64,000 nucleotides of DNA from Methylomicrobium sp. wino1 (GTDB taxonomy: Bacteria > Pseudomonadota > Gammaproteobacteria > Methylococcales > Methylomonadaceae): the NCBI RefSeq assembly GCF_003932755.1, contig NZ_CP024202.1, positions 3,286,001 through 3,350,000 of the forward strand, given 5' to 3'. A program made the translations under genes and the position numbers. The notes under the pieces are model-generated. The model saw only the letters and a program-made list of their open reading frames with translations, was not told where the DNA came from and ran no database searches. Below, piece after piece: positions 8,654-17,447 of this stretch (positions within the stretch are counted from its first letter, which is position 1; each line of letters starts with the position of its first letter).

Positions 8654-10036
8654 ATGAAAGTGTCTTCGCGGCTGCTTGCCCAGTTATCGCTAACCATCTG
8701 TGTAGCGTTGGCGGGTTGCACTACAGCTCAAGAACGCGATGCTCAGGCATTGGATTTTCCGGTTGCCGAACAATGGCGTGAAGCCGATGCCATCGTCGAG
8801 CCGTTAGCCGCTTCCTGGGTGGAGACGTTTAACGACCCGCTATTGACTGCCATGGTACACGAAGGCCTAGTTAACAACTTTGATCTGAAAGCGGCCGTAG
8901 CTCGTATCGATGCGGCTCGAGAACAAGCCGTCATTGCCGGCTCGGAGCGTTTGCCTGAATTATTTTTTTCGCCCGGTTATCAAAGAAGCAAGAACGATAG
9001 CAATATTGGCGCTTCGGTATTCGGAGCGTTTAGCGCTCTATTCAATTTCAACTGGGAATTGGACGCTTGGGGCCGAATCAAAGCAGGGCAACAGGCGGCG
9101 GAGGAAGAGGCCTTGGCCGCCGCCGACGATTTCCGGGCGGCGCAATTATCGTTAGCGGCACGAATTGCTCAGGTTTATTTCGAATGGCTCGAAGCGCAAT
9201 TACAAACGCAGGTTGCGGAACAGTCGGTCAAGGATAGAAGCATCATCGCCGGCCTGATACGCGGCCGCTTCAATAAAGGCTTAAGCCGCGGCCTCGATCT
9301 AAGGCTGGTATTGACCGATGTAGCCAATGCCGAAGCGCAACTGGCGCAAGCCCGTAACGATGTGCAGCGTCTTGGGCGCCAGTTGCAAGCGCTGCTGGCC
9401 CGCTATCCGGATGACAGTATACTCATGCGGCATCGAGCCTTGCCGCAACCGCCGATGGCTTTAACGGCGGGCCTTCCCTCCGAACTGTTGGCGCGCCGCC
9501 CCGATGTGATGGCTGCTTTCAAACGTTTACGCGCTGCCGACTCCCGACTGGAAAGCGCCGAGAAAGCGCTGCTGCCGCGAATTACGTTAACCGCTGCCGG
9601 CGGCACCGGCAGTCCGGCGCTAACCGAATTGGTCGACCCGCGCGCGGTGGCTTGGAACGTGGCGATCGGACTGGTTCAACCGTTGTTCACCGGCGGTCGC
9701 CTACAAGGCGAGATTCGCCTGAATGAAGCCAGGGTAAGCGATGTTTTCAATCAATACCAAAGTGTGGCACTCAATGCCTTTCGCGAGGTAGAGCAGACGC
9801 TGGCTGCCGAATCCCGGTTGCGTGCGCAAGAAAAGGCCTTACGGGAAGCAGTCGACCAAACCGAAGCCAGCCGGAAACTGGCCGTGTATTCCTATCAGCA
9901 GGGGCTGATTGAAATTCTGACCTTGCTCGATAGCTATCGTAGTACGCTCAATGCGCAAAGCGCGCATCTACAAGTGCAAAGGCAATTGCTAAACAACCGA
10001 ATCACTCTGTACTTGGCATTAGGCGGTGCCGTTTGA
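8654..10036 (+). CDS. Outer-membrane efflux lipoprotein (NodT/TolC family)
   Basis: With the start at ATG 8654 the protein opens with a lipoprotein signal (MKVSSRLLAQL... with lipobox LAGC), which decides this start over the in-frame GTG 8582. The rest has the NodT-type outer-membrane factor pattern: two repeats of long helices and the conserved LLARRPDVMAA and VQPLFTGGRLQGE segments. It would form the trimeric channel through the outer membrane for the pump encoded by the next two genes. Its stop overlaps the TTG start of the adaptor (10033-10036), so the three genes form one translationally linked operon. Confidence 0.9.
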   Translation: MKVSSRLLAQLSLTICVALAGCTTAQERDAQALDFPVAEQWREADAIVEPLAASWVETFNDPLLTAMVHEGLVNNFDLKAAVARIDAAREQAVIAGSERLPELFFSPGYQRSKNDSNIGASVFGAFSALFNFNWELDAWGRIKAGQQAAEEEALAAADDFRAAQLSLAARIAQVYFEWLEAQLQTQVAEQSVKDRSIIAGLIRGRFNKGLSRGLDLRLVLTDVANAEAQLAQARNDVQRLGRQLQALLARYPDDSILMRHRALPQPPMALTAGLPSELLARRPDVMAAFKRLRAADSRLESAEKALLPRITLTAAGGTGSPALTELVDPRAVAWNVAIGLVQPLFTGGRLQGEIRLNEARVSDVFNQYQSVALNAFREVEQTLAAESRLRAQEKALREAVDQTEASRKLAVYSYQQGLIEILTLLDSYRSTLNAQSAHLQVQRQLLNNRITLYLALGGAV

Positions 10037-11208
10037 ACCAACAAAAACATGTGATGAAAGCACTATTACCGATAGTTGTGTTACTAGGTGCCGTGGGTGC
10101 GGCCTGGGCAATGATCGAATTACGTCCCGGCATGTTGCCGCAGGCCGAGCAACCCACGCTGCCCATGGTGGAAATCGTCCGGGTTAAACCGCAAACTGTC
10201 GGACTCAATGTGATGTCGCAAGGCGTTGTAACGCCGCGCGAGGAAATCGATTTAATCGCCGAAGTGAGCGGCAAAATAGTGGAGTTGCATCCTGCGTTGG
10301 TATCCGGCGGTTATTTCGAAGCAGGCGATTTATTAGTGATGATCGATCCGCGCGATTACGATTTCGTCATCGTGGCCGCCCAAGCTAACATCGCCGAGGC
10401 GAAACGGGTACTGATCAACGAAAGGGCATTAGCCGAGCAGGCCCAAAGCGAATGGCTGGCACTCGGGCAAGGCGAGGCGAGCGATCTTGCGTTGCGCAAA
10501 CCTCAATTGGCCGAAGCCGAAGCAAAATTATCGGCTGCCGAAGCCGATCTGGCCAAGGCCAAGCTGAACCGGAGCCGCTGTGAGCTCAGGGCGCCTTTTT
10601 CCGGACGCGTGTTGAGCAAACAAGCCGGCCGCGGACAGTACCTGTCGGCCGGTAGTGCGGTTGCCCGTATTTATGCCAATGATGTTGCCGAAATTCGCTT
10701 GCCTATCGGGATCGATCAACTGGCGTTTTTGGATTTGCCGCGGAATAATCGCAGCAAGCACCGTTGGCCTAACGTGACGCTACGCGCCGAAGTGGGCGGT
10801 CGACTGCAGCACTGGCAAGGCCGTATTGTTCGAAGCGAAGCGGCACTGGACGGCAGCAGCGGCCAATTAATTTTGGTGGCGCAAGTCGACCAGCCGGAAT
10901 GGGAGGGTCCGGGGCGTGCGCCCCTGTTGAGCGGCTTGTTCGTACAGGCCGAAATCGAAGGCGTCACACGGGAAAAAGTGTTTACGCTGCCGCCTGCGGC
11001 ACTCAATTCTTTGCAGCAGGTGAAAGTGGTCAATGGAGAACAGCGCCTGGAATTTCGCAAGATAGACGTATTGCGTAACGAAACCGACAGGGTGATCGTC
11101 AGGTCCGGTCTCCACGCCGGCGAAAGTGTGGTGATTTCCGAAATGCCGATGCAGGTCGCGGGGATGCAAGTCGTGATTACGAATACGCAAGCGGCTGAAA
11201 ATCCATGA
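10033..11208 (+). CDS. RND efflux periplasmic adaptor (membrane fusion protein)
   Basis: The 391-residue protein begins at a TTG overlapping the previous stop; ATG 10054 is an alternative seven codons in. A single N-terminal membrane helix (LLPIVVLLGAVGAAWA) is followed by the barrel-sandwich half (GKIVELHPALVSGGYFEAGD), an alanine- and glutamate-rich coiled-coil hairpin (about residues 115-180), the second half (CELRAPFSGRV) and beta-barrel domains. It bridges the RND permease and the outer-membrane factor in the periplasm. It ends in an ATGA overlap with the permease gene. Confidence 0.92.
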   Translation: MNQQKHVMKALLPIVVLLGAVGAAWAMIELRPGMLPQAEQPTLPMVEIVRVKPQTVGLNVMSQGVVTPREEIDLIAEVSGKIVELHPALVSGGYFEAGDLLVMIDPRDYDFVIVAAQANIAEAKRVLINERALAEQAQSEWLALGQGEASDLALRKPQLAEAEAKLSAAEADLAKAKLNRSRCELRAPFSGRVLSKQAGRGQYLSAGSAVARIYANDVAEIRLPIGIDQLAFLDLPRNNRSKHRWPNVTLRAEVGGRLQHWQGRIVRSEAALDGSSGQLILVAQVDQPEWEGPGRAPLLSGLFVQAEIEGVTREKVFTLPPAALNSLQQVKVVNGEQRLEFRKIDVLRNETDRVIVRSGLHAGESVVISEMPMQVAGMQVVITNTQAAENP

Positions 11209-14200
11209 GTCGGCCGATGGATCAAGTAAAACTTGACGGTTTACTCGCCTGGTTTGCCGATAACCCGGTCGCCGCCAATCTGTTGATGCTGGTGATTCTC
11301 GCCGGAGGCGCGCTCGGCATGATCGATGTCGACAAAGAGGTGTTTCCTCGCTTCAGTCCGCATCAGATCGAGGTGACGGCTATTTTTCCCGGCGCGGGTC
11401 CGGCGGAAGTCGAACAGTCCGTCTGTATCCCGATTGAAGAGGCGGTGCACGATTTATCGGGCATCAAACATCTGCACGGCGAAATCCGCGGCGATACTTG
11501 TACCATAGGGGTTGAGATACTGCCGAACCGCGACCGTGAACAAATGATGGCACTGTTGCGTAGCCGAATTCAGTCGATTCGGCGACTGCCGAAGCAACTG
11601 GAAAATATCGACGTCTTGCCGTCCGACCGCAAAGACGATGACGGCGTGATTTGGGTGGCCCTGCATGGCGAAACCGATGCGTTCAGCCTACAACGATTCG
11701 GCGACCGGATTCAACAGCAACTGGCTACCATTCCCGGCGTCAGCCGCGTGCGTAATTACGGCGAAATCGGCTACGAAATCAGCGTTGAGGTCGCGCCGGA
11801 GCAACTGCGCAAATATCGGCTGACTTTGGATGACGTTGCCGGGGCCATTCGTCAAGCATCGGTCGAACTGCCGGGCGGCATGGTCAAAAACCCGGACGGC
11901 GAATTGTTGTTACGCGTCGACAGTCGCGCAAAAGATGCCGACGCGGTCGGTAGTTTGATCATTAAAACTTTACCCGACGGCAACCGTTTGCGATTGGATC
12001 AAATCGCTACGATCAAGGACGGTTTGGAAGAGCGCTTATACACTTGGCGGCATAACGGTCAAACGGCTCAAGGCTGGGAAATCCACACCGAACAGGATAG
12101 CGTCGCGGTGGCGCGGCAGGTGAAATCGACGATTGAAGCCATGCGCGCCAATTTACCGGAAGGCTTGCGTTTGATTACTTGGTGGGACGATTCGCAAGCC
12201 TATGACGAGCGGATTGGAGCGTTGTTGGAAAACGGCCTGATCGGATTTTTATTGGTTTGTTCGGTGTTGACGCTGTTCTTACGATTGCGCGTAGCCTTAT
12301 GGGCAGGTGCGGGTATTTTTACTTCGATACTCGGCGCCTTTTGGCTGATGCCGATGCTGGATATTTCCTTGAATATGCTATCTCTGTTCGGTTTTTTGCT
12401 GGCAATGGGCGTCCTGGTGGACGACGCCATTATCATCGGTGAAAGCGTTCATAGCCGGCAAATGGAGGGGCGTGAGACGCCCCTACAAGCTGCGGTCAAT
12501 GGCGTAAAGGCCGTTGCTTTGCCCGTCACGTTATCGGTCTTGATTGTGCTGGTGGCTTTTCTGCCCGGCTTATATCTTCCGGGCTGGGCCGGACAGATGA
12601 TGCGGCCTATTTGCCTGATCATGATTTTGACCTTGGTCTTTTCCCTGATCGAGGCATTATTGATATTACCCTCGCATTTGGTTGCCGCTGTCGAATCGAA
12701 CGCCAATCCGACCCGTTTGCAGAAGTTACGTACCCGGCTCAATCAAGGCATGGACCGTTTCGTCGACCGGGTTTACCGGCCGTTATTGACAATTGCCTTG
12801 AGTTGGCGCTATTTGACGGTAGCCTTATTCGCAGCCTTGTTGATCTTATGTTCCGGCCTGGTCGCAAGCGATCGCGTCCGGCAATCGATCAATCCCGATG
12901 TGACCAAGGACAGTTTCTGGGCATCGATACAATTACCGCAAAGCGCGCCCTACAGCGAAGCCCAAGCGCTGGCTACCCGCGTTGAAAATGCTTTGTTTGC
13001 ATTGCGCGATGAACTGGATGGCGTTGCTCAGGCCGGCCGGGATGCAAACAACAGGGATAACGTAACGCAGATGTATGAACGGAGCGTTATCGTCGGCATT
13101 GAAACGATTATTTGGGAGCATGGCGCCGGTATCTGGCTGGAGCTCTCTTCGGAAGGCCGGCAACGAATCAAGGTTGAAAACTTTATCCGGGATTGGCGGC
13201 AACGGATCGGCGACATCGGCCGAGGTAAAGTGGACTTTATTTTTAAGGAAGGTGACGAGCCTTATGACATCGAGTTGATGCTCGGTTCCGATCAGCCGAA
13301 TATTTTGGCTCCGGCTGTCGAACAACTCAAGCAGCAAATCAAGGCTTTTCCGGGCGTATACGATGTCATCGACTCGGCCGAACCTGGCAAACCGGAAATT
13401 CATTTGACGCTGAAACCGGATGCGGAACGGCTGGGATTGAGTTTGGAGCAATTGGCCGAACAAGTCCGTCAAGGCTATTACGGCGCGGAGGTCTATCGAT
13501 TCATGCGCGGTCGTAAAGAAGTCAAGGTGATGGTGCGTTATCCGCTGCACGAACGGCGATCGCTGGATCGATTGAAAGCCCAACCGATCCGCTTGCCGAA
13601 CGGAACGAGCGCACCGTTAACCAATTTAGCAGACGTCCATTTGATTCAAGGTTACTCCCGTATCCACCGGGAAGACCGGCAACGCGTATTGAAGGTACAA
13701 GCACGCGTCGATCCGACGCTAGCCGATGTCAATGAACTCTATGCTGTACTCGAGCAGGATGTCTTTCAAGCCATGGAAACCCAATTTCCCGAGTTAAATA
13801 TTCATACCGGTCAACAGCGTCAAGAACAAAAAGCGTTGCTGGCTGCTTTTAGCAAAAACACACTGATTGCGCTGTTGGTGATTTATGCGCTGATCGCAGT
13901 GCCGTTTCGTTCCTATAGCAAACCTATCATTTTTTTGTTGGCCGCCCCTGTGGCTTGGTGCGGTGCGGTGCTGGCGCATTGGGCCGTCGGTTTGCCGTTA
14001 TCGATGGAATCCTTGGTCGGCATGATCGCCGCCAGCGGGATCGTGATTAATGACAGCTTGGTATTGCTGTATTGCATACGCCAATCCGGCGACGACCGAG
14101 ACCCGCCTGTGGAAGCGTTAATCATTGAAGCGTGCGCCTCACGCTTTCGCCCTATTTTATTGGCATTTTTGACCACTTTTGCCGGCTTTTTACCGACGCT

Positions 14201-14375
14201 GCTGGAAACCAGTGTGCAGGCGCAATTTCTGATTCCGATGACCTTGTCGCTGTCCGCGGGCTTACTGGTCGGTATGTTGGCCAGCCTGATTCTGACGCCG
14301 GTCTGTTATACCATTTTGGATCGTCGCAGATCGCCGGTCGTTCCCCGTACTCATGCCGCTCTGTCGTCTGACTGA
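11205..14375 (+). CDS. RND efflux permease (AcrB/HAE1-like)
   Basis: The 1,056-residue protein has the RND layout: first helix near residues 15-35, a large periplasmic loop starting with a DVDKEVFPRF segment, helices 2-6 including the double-aspartate GVLVDDAIIIGE motif of helix 4, a second periplasmic loop and helices 8-12. It is a proton-driven inner-membrane pump. The cargo cannot be read from sequence. Because it sits between siderophore-type genes and tonB-exbB-exbD, it may expel the mature peptide from the periplasm, the job done by PvdRT-OpmQ in pseudomonads, but drug or metabolite efflux is equally compatible with the sequence. Confidence 0.93.
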   Translation: MSRPMDQVKLDGLLAWFADNPVAANLLMLVILAGGALGMIDVDKEVFPRFSPHQIEVTAIFPGAGPAEVEQSVCIPIEEAVHDLSGIKHLHGEIRGDTCTIGVEILPNRDREQMMALLRSRIQSIRRLPKQLENIDVLPSDRKDDDGVIWVALHGETDAFSLQRFGDRIQQQLATIPGVSRVRNYGEIGYEISVEVAPEQLRKYRLTLDDVAGAIRQASVELPGGMVKNPDGELLLRVDSRAKDADAVGSLIIKTLPDGNRLRLDQIATIKDGLEERLYTWRHNGQTAQGWEIHTEQDSVAVARQVKSTIEAMRANLPEGLRLITWWDDSQAYDERIGALLENGLIGFLLVCSVLTLFLRLRVALWAGAGIFTSILGAFWLMPMLDISLNMLSLFGFLLAMGVLVDDAIIIGESVHSRQMEGRETPLQAAVNGVKAVALPVTLSVLIVLVAFLPGLYLPGWAGQMMRPICLIMILTLVFSLIEALLILPSHLVAAVESNANPTRLQKLRTRLNQGMDRFVDRVYRPLLTIALSWRYLTVALFAALLILCSGLVASDRVRQSINPDVTKDSFWASIQLPQSAPYSEAQALATRVENALFALRDELDGVAQAGRDANNRDNVTQMYERSVIVGIETIIWEHGAGIWLELSSEGRQRIKVENFIRDWRQRIGDIGRGKVDFIFKEGDEPYDIELMLGSDQPNILAPAVEQLKQQIKAFPGVYDVIDSAEPGKPEIHLTLKPDAERLGLSLEQLAEQVRQGYYGAEVYRFMRGRKEVKVMVRYPLHERRSLDRLKAQPIRLPNGTSAPLTNLADVHLIQGYSRIHREDRQRVLKVQARVDPTLADVNELYAVLEQDVFQAMETQFPELNIHTGQQRQEQKALLAAFSKNTLIALLVIYALIAVPFRSYSKPIIFLLAAPVAWCGAVLAHWAVGLPLSMESLVGMIAASGIVINDSLVLLYCIRQSGDDRDPPVEALIIEACASRFRPILLAFLTTFAGFLPTLLETSVQAQFLIPMTLSLSAGLLVGMLASLILTPVCYTILDRRRSPVVPRTHAALSSD

Positions 14376-14405
14376 ATTTATAAACAACTATGAGAAGCCA
14401 GTTTC

Positions 14406-14702
14406 ATGCATAGCCAATCCGAAATAGAACAATCCAAAACCGAACCTGTTCAATGCACAGACACTTCTTTTCCGTCGGTGCGCTATTTTCAAGTTCATTT
14501 CGAGTTTCTGCATGAGCAGTTTCAGCAGACTTTGGGAATGCTGGAATCTTTGCAAACGCGAATGCAGCAGCTTGAGCGGCAAATGGCGAAAGATAAAGCC
14601 AGGCAGGAGGGCTTTGCAAACTCATTGCAAACCCTGGCCGGTCATCAGGATTCGTTATCGCGAGCGCCGCGGATATCGGAAAAAAGGATTGGACGGCGAT
14701 GA
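14406..14702 (+). CDS. Small coiled-coil protein, unknown function
   Basis: This 98-residue protein has no signal peptide or membrane segment. Its middle (about residues 33-75) is rich in glutamine, leucine and glutamate in a heptad-like pattern (LEQ, QQLERQM), suggesting a short coiled coil. Its stop overlaps the TonB start as ATGA (14699-14702), so it is most likely translated together with TonB. I do not recognise the family. A role as an accessory to the TonB-ExbBD complex is only suggested by position. Confidence 0.6.
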   Translation: MHSQSEIEQSKTEPVQCTDTSFPSVRYFQVHFEFLHEQFQQTLGMLESLQTRMQQLERQMAKDKARQEGFANSLQTLAGHQDSLSRAPRISEKRIGRR

Positions 14703-15490
14703 GCGACAAACTGTTCAATTGGTATAGACTCGATCGAGGAAGCCGGCATTGCTTTTTGGCGGATTCCGCAATGAATGGCCGGGACGATTTTTCACCCAAG
14801 CTCATACAAATCCCGGCGCCATCCCGCCGCCGGCTAATCGCAGTGACGCTGGCCGCGCTAGTTGCAACGCTGCTGCATGGGTACCTGTTGTTCTGGTATG
14901 CAACAAGACCCGCGCCCTTGCCGTTTTCCGCGGCAGCGCCGCTGCCGATGATCTCGATGGAATTATCGGCGCCGCCGGCACCTGTCGTGAATCAAGACTT
15001 GGCGCCGCCCAAGTCGAACCCACCGAAGAAAGTTACCAAGCCCAAGCCTGAGAAGCCGAAGGTTAAACCTAAACCCAAATTACGCCCCGCTGAAACGGCA
15101 GTGAAACAAGTCGAGGCCCAAAAAGAAGAACAGGAAAGTGCGCCGCCCGCGGCCGCGGTACTTCAAAGCCAACAACACGATGCCATGGCCGCGCCAAGGA
15201 ATGACATCTTTGTTCCTGTCGACAGTAATGCTGCTTATCTGAAAAACCCCAAGCCGGTTTATCCCATGGTTGCCCGGCGCCGGGGGTGGGAAGGCACCGT
15301 CGTGCTGCGCGTCTATGTCGGTGCCGATGGCCATACGCAACGGGTGACCATTCAGCGTTCCAGCGGCCATGACATACTCGACGAATCGGCCATGGATGCC
15401 GTAAAGAAATGGCGGTTCGTGCCGGCTAAGCGAGGAGAAGTCGCCGAGGCCAGTTGGGTCAAAATACCTATCGTATTTCAATTGAAATAG
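14699..15490 (+). CDS. tonB: TonB energy-transducing protein
   Basis: The 263-residue protein has a TonB layout: a cytoplasmic leader of about 40 residues (longer than usual), one membrane helix (LIAVTLAALVATLLHGYLLFW), a proline/lysine-rich spacer, and a C-terminal domain containing KPVYPMVARRRGWEGTV and the helix DESAMDAVKKWRFVPA. It would pass energy from the ExbB/ExbD complex to outer-membrane receptors for siderophores or other ligands. The start is coupled to the coiled-coil gene; a start at ATG 14771 would remove the unusual leader. The exbB-exbD pair follows after a REP element. Confidence 0.9.
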   Translation: MSDKLFNWYRLDRGSRHCFLADSAMNGRDDFSPKLIQIPAPSRRRLIAVTLAALVATLLHGYLLFWYATRPAPLPFSAAAPLPMISMELSAPPAPVVNQDLAPPKSNPPKKVTKPKPEKPKVKPKPKLRPAETAVKQVEAQKEEQESAPPAAAVLQSQQHDAMAAPRNDIFVPVDSNAAYLKNPKPVYPMVARRRGWEGTVVLRVYVGADGHTQRVTIQRSSGHDILDESAMDAVKKWRFVPAKRGEVAEASWVKIPIVFQLK

Positions 15491-15576
15491 TCTCCCTGTC
15501 ATGCCGAGCGGCTTACCTTGCCAAGATGCACACGGATGTCGGCATGACCGGATGTAATTATTCAGAACCCCTTATC

Positions 15577-15676
15577 GTTCCCACGCTCCCGCGTGGGAAT
15601 GAAGACTGAGATGCTCTAGTGTCTCGTACCGCTGGAGCGGTATTCAGGCGTTCCCACGCAGAGCGTGGGAACGATA
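15577..15676. repeat. REP-like palindromic element (family A), complete copy
   Basis: Three hairpins in a row: CCCACGC/GCGTGGG, a central ACCGCTGGAGCGGT, and TTCCCACGC/GCGTGGGAA. It lies between tonB and exbB. Other copies are at 6664, 30759 and, decayed, near 42.9 kb. Elements like this can act as transcript stabilisers or attenuators. Confidence 0.85.
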
Positions 15677-15782
15677 ATTGCCGGGTACCGAATAGTTACG
15701 ACCGGATCATGATTCGGCAAGATGACAAGGAACTGCAAGAAATAATTATTTACAAAAACTAATAACTATTCAGGAGCAAATC

Positions 15783-16475
15783 ATGAACTTTTCCGAAACC
15801 GCCATCGTTGACGGCACGCTATACACGCTGGGCTTTTTTTCATTGCTGACTTGGAGCGTGATCTTGCTGAAGGCCGGCGAAATCGTCTGGCATCGCTATC
15901 GCAATCGGCAATTGATTAAAAGCCTGAGAGGCGATGTGTCGCCGAAATCGGTTTCTTCCCTGGCTAAGCAACAGCGCAAGCCGTCGGCTATTCAAGCCGG
16001 GAGGGTATTGGCGGCCGGCCATCAAACCTACGTACGGGCTCAGAGCCAACCCAGCTATGAAAAAGCCGACCATGCCGCTTGGCATGAGCTGATCGAACGG
16101 ACGTTGCGCCAACAATTACAAAAGGAAAAGGCTTTGCTGGACTCAGGATTGGGCTGGTTGGCCAGCATCGGAAGCACTGCGCCGTTTATCGGTCTATTCG
16201 GCACGGTGTGGGGCATCATGCACGCCTTAAAAGACATCGGAGTTCAAGGTTCGGCCAGTCTTGAGGTCGTCGCAGGGCCGATCGGCGAAGCCTTGATCGC
16301 TACTGCTTTGGGAATAGCCGTGGCCATTCCGGCAGTGATCGGCTACAACTTTTTTCTACGCCGAAACCGCCAGGTGATGGCCGGTTTGGAACATATCGCC
16401 ACCGACTTCATGCGCAGTTGTATCGAAACCGATTTAGTTGCTACCCAATCACAACGCCAAACTCAGGAGATCTAA
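15783..16475 (+). CDS. exbB: ExbB/TolQ family proton-channel protein (copy 1)
   Basis: The 230-residue protein has three predicted membrane helices: one near residues 12-28 and two in the conserved MotA/TolQ/ExbB region (LASIGSTAPFIGLFGTVWGI and EALIATALGIAVAIPAVIGY). With ExbD it forms the proton-driven motor that energises TonB. It follows an AGGAGC ribosome binding site and is separated from exbD by three bases. The adjacent tonB indicates that this is the dedicated motor of the accessory block, distinct from the second exbB-exbD pair at 23.5 kb. Confidence 0.93.
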   Translation: MNFSETAIVDGTLYTLGFFSLLTWSVILLKAGEIVWHRYRNRQLIKSLRGDVSPKSVSSLAKQQRKPSAIQAGRVLAAGHQTYVRAQSQPSYEKADHAAWHELIERTLRQQLQKEKALLDSGLGWLASIGSTAPFIGLFGTVWGIMHALKDIGVQGSASLEVVAGPIGEALIATALGIAVAIPAVIGYNFFLRRNRQVMAGLEHIATDFMRSCIETDLVATQSQRQTQEI

Positions 16476-16478
16476 GTC

Positions 16479-16889
16479 ATGGCCATGCAATTGCCCAGTG
16501 AAGAAGAAGGCGGAGAAATGAGTGAAATCAATGTCACGCCTTTGGTGGATGTGATGCTGGTACTGTTGGTAGTGTTTATCGTCACCGCGCCGTTATTAAC
16601 CCAAGTCGTCAAAGTCAAGCTACCCAAAACCGAACAGACCGAACCGGCGCCTGATAAGCATGTCGCCATTCTGGCCGTTACCGCCGGCGGCGAAGTACAA
16701 CTGGATGACAAAACCATTCCGCTACCGAATCTGGAAGGCGAACTGAAAGCCTTGCAAGAACGTGATCCGGATATCAGCATTCAGCTACAAGCCGACCGGG
16801 CCGCGTTGTTCGAATCGGTTGCCAAGGTAATGGCCGGCGCGCAACGCTCCGGTATCGAAAAGTTGTCGTTTGTTACGGTAGCGCAATAG
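16479..16889 (+). CDS. exbD: ExbD/TolR family protein (copy 1)
   Basis: The 136-residue protein has a short cytoplasmic start, one membrane helix with the conserved aspartate at position 24 in INVTPLVDVMLVLL, and a periplasmic domain. The aspartate is the proton-carrying residue of the TonB motor. It lies three bases after exbB and closes the tonB-exbB-exbD group. Confidence 0.92.
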   Translation: MAMQLPSEEEGGEMSEINVTPLVDVMLVLLVVFIVTAPLLTQVVKVKLPKTEQTEPAPDKHVAILAVTAGGEVQLDDKTIPLPNLEGELKALQERDPDISIQLQADRAALFESVAKVMAGAQRSGIEKLSFVTVAQ

Positions 16890-17447
16890 ATCAGGCTCTA
16901 TGCCCTTCTTATTGAGATATTCGTTCAACCTATAAAAAGCATTTTGTCCACGAGACACACGAAAAGCACGAAAGCTTTCAATTAGTTATACTGTTCTAGT
17001 TGGTTACCCAATGGGTGATTCAAGGGGTTAACTGACTCGTTGACAGGTAAGCCACTGGTTTGACCAGTGAGACTATCAGATTTAGTTTTTAAAGAAATGT
17101 AAATTGCCCGTCGGGGCTTAGCGACATACGCATTAAGCTAAAAACAGCCAACCCACATCCGCTTTTTCCCAAGTTGCTATTAAAACATGTAGCCCGTATG
17201 CAGCGTAGCGGAATACGGGATTAGCGTGGCTCCGAACTTCCCGGATTTCGCTACGCTCCATCCGGGCTACGCTGTTTAGGGTCGCCGTGAACCCGTTCAT
17301 GAGGTCTCGACTGCCGATCGAACGCGGGGCATCCTGGGAACCGCTTGGATTTGGAATACTTTCGCGGCCTCAGGATCGAGGGAACCCGAAATAGTCTACA
17401 CTCCGCATAACGAGAAAATGAGCCATGCGTTCTACGGGAGGGGCGTG
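16890..17447. other. Intergenic region with repeat fragments
   Basis: No gene is convincing here. Bases 16929-16974 hold a fragment shared (with differences) with 38179-38213, 44390-44430 (reverse) and 53985-54022: a TATAAA(AA)GCATTTT stretch followed by CACGA(A/G)ACACACG. A palindromic repeat pair lies at 17189-17271. Confidence 0.6.
17189..17271. repeat. REP-like inverted pair (GTAGCCCG family)
   Basis: Two inverted half-elements: 17189-17219 (GTAGCCCG...GCGTAGCGGAATACGGG) and 17240-17271 (CCCGGATTTCGCTACGC...CGGGCTAC). This type of half-palindrome is common between genes in many Gammaproteobacteria. Confidence 0.8.
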
